A stretch of 11,165 nucleotides of DNA from the NCBI GenBank assembly GCA_030609865.1, contig JAUWSZ010000031.1:1-11165 (forward strand), read 5' to 3'. Source of the stretch: a bacterium (GTDB lineage: Bacteria; Desulfobacterota; DSWW01). Position 1 is the first letter of the stretch; each line of letters starts with the position of its first letter. Shown in pieces: positions 7,166 through 11,165 of the stretch. The notes beneath the pieces are model-generated. The model did no database searches, was not told the DNA's origin, and saw nothing but the letters and a program-made list of their open reading frames with translations. Both the position numbers and the translations under genes were made by a program.

Positions 7166-8776
7166 CTATCTTCGCTTCTTCTTTCGGGTGCGGAGCTGTT
7201 CATCCATGACTCGGATTTCCGCCATTTCATGCTGCAACTCGAGCAGGCCGTACCACAGGGCGTAATCCGGGTTGGCATGGAAGCTCCCCTGGAAGGCGCT
7301 CATGCGATGCTTCAGGAACATCAGGTAGAGCTTCTGCTCGATCGGTGTCGGCGCGTCGTGGGCGGCGAAAAAGTCCGGGAACGAATACGGGTAGTTCCAG
7401 GGCTTCGCCACGAGGTTATCTTTGTAAAGAGCGGAGACGATGCGGATCGCCTCAGCCAGGAGGAGGTCCGCTTCCATGATCATCCGGTCCCCGTTCGCGA
7501 AAAACCGATCCACGAAGACGGCCGGATGACATTCGAGACATGTCTTTGTCATCTTGTCGCGTTCGTTTTGCCAAGCCTCCTGTGTGAGCCGTGCAAGATC
7601 CAACTCCTTGATTAGCTCAAATCTCTCGGTAGGCTTGCCTTTCGGGTCGAGCATGCCGAGGGCCTGCATGATCGTCTTCCGGGCCGCTGCCCATTCCTTG
7701 TCCTCGGGCATGGGTAGCCGGATGGCCAGGAATCCCCAGGCGGTCCTGACGCCGTGGTCCCCTCCCTTCATGTGGCATGCCTGGCAGGTCGGGGTCGGTG
7801 TGTTCTCCGGGAGTGTGCCATCCCTCTTCAAGGCATTCCGGATTCCGTGTTTCGAGGAGGAATAGATCTCCCACAAGGGCTGGTCAAAGCCACGATGGCA
7901 GACCTGGCAGGTCTGCGGCTGCCGGGCCTCTTTCACGGAGAAAGAGTGCCGTGTATGGCAAACATCACAGGAGGCAATCCCGAAGCCGGCCCCCTGCTTC
8001 CGCAGTTCCCGGATCTCCTTCTCTGTCTTGAACCCGATCTTGTGACAGCTATCGCATCCCTTGATCCCTTCGATGAAGGCCATCGGCTGCCAGTGCGCCG
8101 AGGGCAGGGCCTGCACCGCTTTCCAGGCCATCGAGTGTTTTCCCGCGGCGAACTGTTTGCCCTGGGCCTCGTGACACATGATGCACAGCTCCGGTTTCAC
8201 GGTGGCCGCCTTGTCCACGTCCTTCTCCGACATATGCTCTACGCCGTGGCACATGAGACAGCTGACCATGTTGGCACTGTGCTTGCTCCGCTTCCACTCC
8301 GAAACGACGAAGGGCGTGACCTTCGTATGGCAGTCGACGCATCCCTGCACGATTTCAGGCAGCTCGCTTTCCTTCTCCTCGTAAGGGAATTCCGCCCTCT
8401 CCCACCCCCTCCAACCACCCTTGAGGGCGTACGCCTTGGAGTAACCCTTGGCCATGAACTTCCGTGCCACCCGGGCACTGGTAGATTCCGTGGGTCACGC
8501 TCAGTAGAAGACGATCGTCTTGTCTTTGGGGTACTTGTCCATCCAAGTGCTTGGAACAGCGGGGTTTTCGTGTACCGCGCCCGGGATCTTTCGGTTGCTG
8601 AACCTCCACTGCTCCTCAAGCCGGATATCGATGACGACAAGATCCTTGGTGCCGAGCTTGGGTTTCAGCTGCTCTTTGGTCATCCGCGGGGCCTTCTTCT
8701 CTGTCGGAGTCTCTCCGGCCCCGATGACGATCAGACCGAGAAACGCCGTTAGAATCGCCAACTTGGTGGTTCTCAT
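7166..8776 (-). CDS. Probable di-selenocysteine rhodanese fused to octaheme (HAO-like) cytochrome c
   Basis: One 537-codon frame runs from ATG 8776 to TAG 7166-7168, with in-frame TGA codons at 8503-8501 and 8497-8495 (residues 92 and 94). Residues 1-20 are a Sec signal peptide. Residues 32-130 form a rhodanese domain, with LVVIDIR at 46-52, KTIVFY at 86-91, then U-A-U-PTESTSARVA. Related rhodaneses have Cys-x-Cys at the two TGA positions, the first being the sulfur-carrying residue. Residues 140-536 carry eight CXXCH heme sites (starting at C146, C173, C198, C241, C270, C290, C331 and C413) and resemble hydroxylamine-oxidoreductase-like octaheme cytochromes; the end contains NPDYALWYG. A SECIS-like hairpin follows the second TGA. 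The product should be periplasmic, joining sulfur (or selenium) transfer to electron transfer; the substrate is unknown. A doubly mutated pseudogene is the alternative. The start is preceded by GAGGGGG. Confidence 0.85.
8457..8486 (-). promoter_or_regulatory. Putative bacterial SECIS stem-loop
   Basis: In the mRNA, GUGCC (8478-8474) pairs perfectly with GGCAC (8468-8464) around a five-base loop CGGGU. Below a single bulged A (8479) the stem continues with CC/GG, an A-A mismatch, UC/GA, a U-U mismatch and A-U. The apical loop begins 21 nt after the second TGA and 27 nt after the first. It contains the G-then-U feature that SelB recognises in characterised bacterial SECIS loops such as fdhF. 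The hairpin lies within the coding sequence, as bacterial SECIS elements do. Function is inferred from position and shape. Confidence 0.65.
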
Positions 8777-8841
8777 GAATCCCCCTCTTCGAATTAGGAA
8801 TCTAATCGTGAAAGGGTAGAGTTTTTGAACGGTCTTCGATT

Positions 8842-8871
8842 ACTATAGGCAGGGCGCAAGGATTGAGTCAA
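8842..8871 (-). promoter_or_regulatory. Sigma70-type promoter of the rhodanese-cytochrome gene
   Basis: Read on the minus strand: TTGACT (8871-8866; 5 of 6), an 18-nt spacer, then TATAGT (8847-8842; 5 of 6). The transcript would start near 8835, about 58 nt before ATG 8776. The -35 lies in one arm of an 8-bp inverted repeat, whose other arm contains the -35 of the divergent gene. Confidence 0.65.
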
Positions 8872-8901
8872 GAAGGGTTCAGGAAGAGATCGAGGAATTG
8901 C

Positions 8902-8928
8902 TTGACTCGGAAGAAGTCATGATATAGG
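8902..8928 (+). promoter_or_regulatory. Possible promoter of the cupredoxin-like gene
   Basis: TTGACT (8902-8907; 5 of 6) is followed after 15 nt by TATAGG (8923-8928; 4 of 6). The spacing is shorter than optimal, so unaided activity would be weak. The -35 overlaps the inverted-repeat arm CTTGACTC (8901-8908), matching GAGTCAAG (8865-8872) at the opposite promoter, which suggests a shared regulator. Confidence 0.45.
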
Positions 8929-8989
8929 GTCGTTGTTCTTGGAAGACACGATGTTTTAAGAAAGCCATTTAAACGAAGGGGGAGAGATC

Positions 8990-9445
8990 ATGCAGAAGCG
9001 AGTCTTAATCGTAACAGCGCTGTTCTTTGTCTTGTCCACGATGCTGGTGCTCGTCGATCACAAGTCGGTTGATGCAGAGGAGAGCCAGCTTGTCAGGATT
9101 TTCGGGGGAATCGAAACAGGGGCGGGGGAAATGAGGAAGCCGATCCGCCTGGAACCGCACACCATGACAATCTCCAAAGGGGGCGTTGTGGTCTGGCTGA
9201 ACTGGGCGCGAAGCGTCGAGTGTGTGCAGGTGTCCTTCGAGGACGGCAAGAAGTGCGATGACGTGACGGATGCCCCCACCGGCTTCGAGATGGCCAGCGG
9301 GTGCTACGTGACGAGTTGGATCACCTTTGGGGGCACCTCGAGCCTTCGGTTCAACGAACCCGGTACGTTCACCTACACGATCGAGGCGAAGACGGGCGGC
9401 CAGGTCCGCAAGGAGACCGGGACGATCCTCGTTAAAGCCGATTGA
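8990..9445 (+). CDS. Secreted cupredoxin-like beta-sandwich protein without usual copper ligands
   Basis: The 151-residue protein has a clear signal peptide (MQKR, a hydrophobic core to about residue 22, probable cleavage after VDA at 27-29), so it should be periplasmic. The mature part has the rhythm of plastocyanin-like domains: PHTMTISKGGVVVWLN (56-71), then SVECVQVSF where the first copper-binding His is expected, and FNEPGTFTYTIEA (121-133) before the second ligand cluster. The expected His near residue 78 is Cys78, and the Cys-His-Met cluster near 131-140 is replaced by Ile, Thr and Gln/Val. A standard type 1 copper site is therefore unlikely. Three cysteines (78, 89, 105) could form a disulfide or bind another ligand. 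ATG 8990 follows a GGGGGAGA ribosome binding site. It is divergent from the rhodanese-cytochrome gene, with which it may share regulation and redox chemistry. Confidence 0.8.
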   Translation: MQKRVLIVTALFFVLSTMLVLVDHKSVDAEESQLVRIFGGIETGAGEMRKPIRLEPHTMTISKGGVVVWLNWARSVECVQVSFEDGKKCDDVTDAPTGFEMASGCYVTSWITFGGTSSLRFNEPGTFTYTIEAKTGGQVRKETGTILVKAD

Positions 9446-9482
9446 CCTTCCCGGAAGCGTTTGGTCAGGTTAGAAATCCATG

Positions 9483-9525
9483 CCGTTCGGAGGCCTCTCC
9501 ACGAAGCGGGGAGGCCTCCGAACGG
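9483..9525 (+). terminator. 18-bp stem-loop after the cupredoxin-like gene
   Basis: CCGTTCGGAGGCCTCTCC (9483-9500) pairs with GGGGAGGCCTCCGAACGG (9508-9525) through 18 positions with one G-U wobble, around a seven-base loop ACGAAGC. It starts 37 nt after the upstream stop and ends 27 nt before the next start. No T-run follows, so it is either a U-tract-less terminator or a processing/stability structure. It likely separates the two transcripts. Confidence 0.7.
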
Positions 9526-9552
9526 ACCAGCCTATGACAAGACCCCATCCGA

Positions 9553-11058
9553 ATGCCCCCCCGTAACGCCAGAGGACGATCCTCCTCGATCCTTATTTTC
9601 CTGCTGATCCTCTATGCGTATCGTTTCTTCCTGATCGGCCACCTCCAGCTTGCCCCGGACGAAGCGTTCTACTGGTACTGGGCCAAGAACCTGAGCCTCA
9701 GTTACGTGGAACACCCGCCGATGGTGGCGTACATCATGGCCCTGTTCACCTGGATCGGTGGAGACAACGAATTCTGGGTGCGCATCGGCGGCCTGTTGTG
9801 CACGCTGGTCAGTCAGATCTTCCTGTACGCCACGGTCAAGAGACTGAGCGGGGAGGATGCGGATCTGCCCTGGGAGCTCCTGTTCGTCTTCAACCTCACG
9901 CTGCTCTTCTCGGGCGGGTGCATCATCCAGACCCCGGACACCCCGTTGCTGTTGTTCTGGACGATCGCTTTTTACGGGTGTACGCGGGTGGTTACAGGCG
10001 GAGGCAGGGGTGGGTGGTATGTGGCAGGCATCGCCCTCGGACTGGGGCTCTTGAGCAAGTACACCATGGTCCTGATGATCCCGTGCATGTTCGCCTTCCT
10101 TTTTTTCTCTCCCCCGCACCGGCACTGGCTCGTCCGGAAAGAGCCGTACCTGGCAACCCTGCTGGGGGTGCTCATCTTCTCTCCCGTCATTCTGTGGAAC
10201 ATGCAGCATCACTGGGCCTCTGTTGCCTTCCAGCTCGCGCAGGGGTTCTCCCCGGTCGGGAAGCCTGCCGTCTCGAAGCTGCTGGAATACGTGGGCGGGC
10301 AAATCGGTGTCGTTACCCCTTTGCTGTTCCTTGCCTTTGTGTACTATTCCCTGTGGGGGTGGTCTTTCGCGCGAAGAAGGAAGGTTCGTGAGTATTTCTA
10401 CCTGGCCATGATGTCCTGGCCCATCCTGGTCTTCTTCGGTGTCTCTACCGTGAGGGGTGAAGTGGCTGAACCGAACTGGCCGGCACCGGCCTACATTGCC
10501 GGTCTCCCCTTGATGTGGATCGTCTACCGCAGGCATTTCCAGGGGAGTCGAGGCCACCGGAGATTCGTGCAACTCGCCATCGGGCTGGCCGTGATCGTGA
10601 ACCTGGTCATCCACGTGCACCTGGTGAGGCCGGTCTTTCCTTTGCCCGAAAAGATGGACCCGACCTGGCAATTCCATGGATGGCGAGAACTGGGGGAGAG
10701 CATCGAAAAACACATCGAAGCACACCCCGGAGGAGCGGGGATCTTCCTGGCGAGCGAAGGGCCGCCCACCGTAGCCGAAGCCGTGTTTTACACCGGCAAT
10801 CGATACGTGGGACTTGATTTCACTCGTCCCGATCGATACACATTTCTTTCGGGTGTGGAGCAACTGAAAGGGAAGAATGCGATCATCCTGTCCTTGGACT
10901 TGAGTGCCTCGACCCTCGAGAGGGCGAATATCCACTTCGAGGAGGTGACGGTTCTCGGGAGGCATCGTTCCTACTTTCGGGGCGAGCCGTTCAACAGGAT
11001 GAGTTTCTATGTCCTGCTGGGCAGGGAGTTTCGTGGGAACTGGCGTCCCTCCATGTGA
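9553..11058 (+). CDS. GT39/ArnT-like integral membrane glycosyltransferase
   Basis: The 501-residue protein belongs to the PMT/ArnT (GT39/GT83) clan of polyprenyl-phosphate-sugar-dependent glycosyltransferases. After a first membrane helix (about 12-30) it has APDEAFYWYW at 34-43, whose acidic D36/E37 lie in the first periplasmic loop where the catalytic acid is found in the family. The typical EHPPMVAYIM follows at 53-62. Multiple hydrophobic helices continue to about residue 365, then a soluble periplasmic C-terminal region of some 130 residues. Such enzymes move a sugar from a lipid-phosphate donor to lipid A, another lipid or a protein; donor and acceptor cannot be told here. A mannose-based donor would fit the nearby GDP-mannose genes, but that is inference. 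ATG 9553 is the first in-frame start; its ribosome binding site is poor, so expression may be low. Confidence 0.88.
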   Translation: MPPRNARGRSSSILIFLLILYAYRFFLIGHLQLAPDEAFYWYWAKNLSLSYVEHPPMVAYIMALFTWIGGDNEFWVRIGGLLCTLVSQIFLYATVKRLSGEDADLPWELLFVFNLTLLFSGGCIIQTPDTPLLLFWTIAFYGCTRVVTGGGRGGWYVAGIALGLGLLSKYTMVLMIPCMFAFLFFSPPHRHWLVRKEPYLATLLGVLIFSPVILWNMQHHWASVAFQLAQGFSPVGKPAVSKLLEYVGGQIGVVTPLLFLAFVYYSLWGWSFARRRKVREYFYLAMMSWPILVFFGVSTVRGEVAEPNWPAPAYIAGLPLMWIVYRRHFQGSRGHRRFVQLAIGLAVIVNLVIHVHLVRPVFPLPEKMDPTWQFHGWRELGESIEKHIEAHPGGAGIFLASEGPPTVAEAVFYTGNRYVGLDFTRPDRYTFLSGVEQLKGKNAIILSLDLSASTLERANIHFEEVTVLGRHRSYFRGEPFNRMSFYVLLGREFRGNWRPSM

Positions 11059-11090
11059 CATCGTGAACAGAAGCAGCGAAGGGGACAGAC

Positions 11091-11165
11091 ATGGGCGAGC
11101 ATCCGTTGAAGAAGTTGATGTTTCCTCGGTCCGTGGCGTTCATGGGCGCGTCGAACAACATCATG
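11091..11165 (+). CDS. Start of an ADP-forming acyl-CoA synthetase-like CoA-binding protein (runs off the window)
   Basis: Only 25 codons are present. They begin MGEHPLKKLMFPRSVAFMGAS, which fits the N-terminus of the CoA-binding domain of NDP-forming acetate/acyl-CoA ligases, where a (L/M)FxPRSVAxxGAS strand and glycine turn open the Rossmann fold. AAGGGG (11079-11084) lies 6 nt before the ATG. The gap to the upstream glycosyltransferase stop is 32 nt, so the two may be co-transcribed although their functions are not obviously linked. The assignment rests on a short sequence. Confidence 0.65.
   Translation, partial: MGEHPLKKLMFPRSVAFMGASNNIM

Noticed and set aside
7166..8470. A cytochrome gene starting at GTG 8470
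   Set aside because: It would begin in the middle of the rhodanese domain without a signal peptide, which a heme c protein needs for export. It is better read as part of the longer frame.
8495..8503. Alternative genetic code in which TGA is a sense codon
   Set aside because: Five other genes in the window end in TGA at the expected family length, and no other TGA interrupts a conserved frame.
8501..8776. A stand-alone 91-aa rhodanese-like protein ending at TGA
   Set aside because: It stops right before the catalytic residue of the rhodanese domain. The missing half of the domain continues in the same frame after the two TGAs, so a separate protein would be non-functional.
9534..9566. A short leader peptide before the GT39 gene (ATG at 9534)
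   Set aside because: It is ten codons, has no ribosome binding site and no regulatory codon pattern; likely chance.

Overview
This window looks like a chromosomal piece of a GC-rich, anaerobic or facultative Gram-negative bacterium. The evidence is a periplasmic octaheme cytochrome, several secreted proteins, GDP-mannose and glucose-phosphate sugar genes, and a probable selenocysteine-containing protein. A Desulfobacterota/Nitrospirota-like source fits, but nothing in the sequence settles the taxonomy.

Layout, left to right. Bases 1-270 hold no convincing gene. At 271-912 (+) lies a compact toxin-antitoxin pair: an AbrB/MazE-fold antitoxin and a Doc/Fic-family toxin. At 992-2644 (-) is pgm (phosphoglucomutase). 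A 400-base divergent spacer follows, with a good sigma70-type promoter and what looks like the decayed start of a short-chain dehydrogenase gene. A small secreted protein of unknown function (3045-3575, +) ends inside the 3' end of a phosphohexomutase gene (manB-like, 3561-5045, -). A palindromic repeat element built from TTAGGTATTAG units (5093-5201) separates manB from manC (5207-6655, -), a bifunctional mannose-1-phosphate guanylyltransferase / mannose-6-phosphate isomerase. Together manC and manB can make GDP-mannose from fructose-6-phosphate, and pgm supplies glucose-1-phosphate, so this is an envelope polysaccharide precursor module. A 5'-truncated metallo-beta-lactamase-fold gene (6856-7155, +) follows.

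The most interesting locus is 7166-8776 (-). A conventional gene caller would give two pieces: a short signal-peptide/rhodanese fragment that stops at TGA, and a 5'-incomplete eight-heme cytochrome. They are one continuous reading frame of 537 codons interrupted by two TGA codons, one codon apart. These TGAs fall where this rhodanese subfamily carries a Cys-x-Cys active-site motif, so the motif reads Y-U-A-U-P if TGA is decoded as selenocysteine. A stem-loop with a GGGU-containing apical loop lies just downstream, at bacterial SECIS spacing. TGA serves as the normal stop of five other genes here, which argues against a changed genetic code. I interpret the locus as a periplasmic di-selenocysteine rhodanese fused to an HAO-like octaheme cytochrome.

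It is transcribed divergently from a small secreted cupredoxin-like protein (8990-9445, +) that appears to lack the usual copper ligands. The two predicted -35 elements sit in an 8-bp inverted repeat. The right end carries a GT39/ArnT-like membrane glycosyltransferase (9553-11058, +) and the first 25 codons of an ADP-forming acyl-CoA synthetase-like CoA-binding protein (11091 onward).
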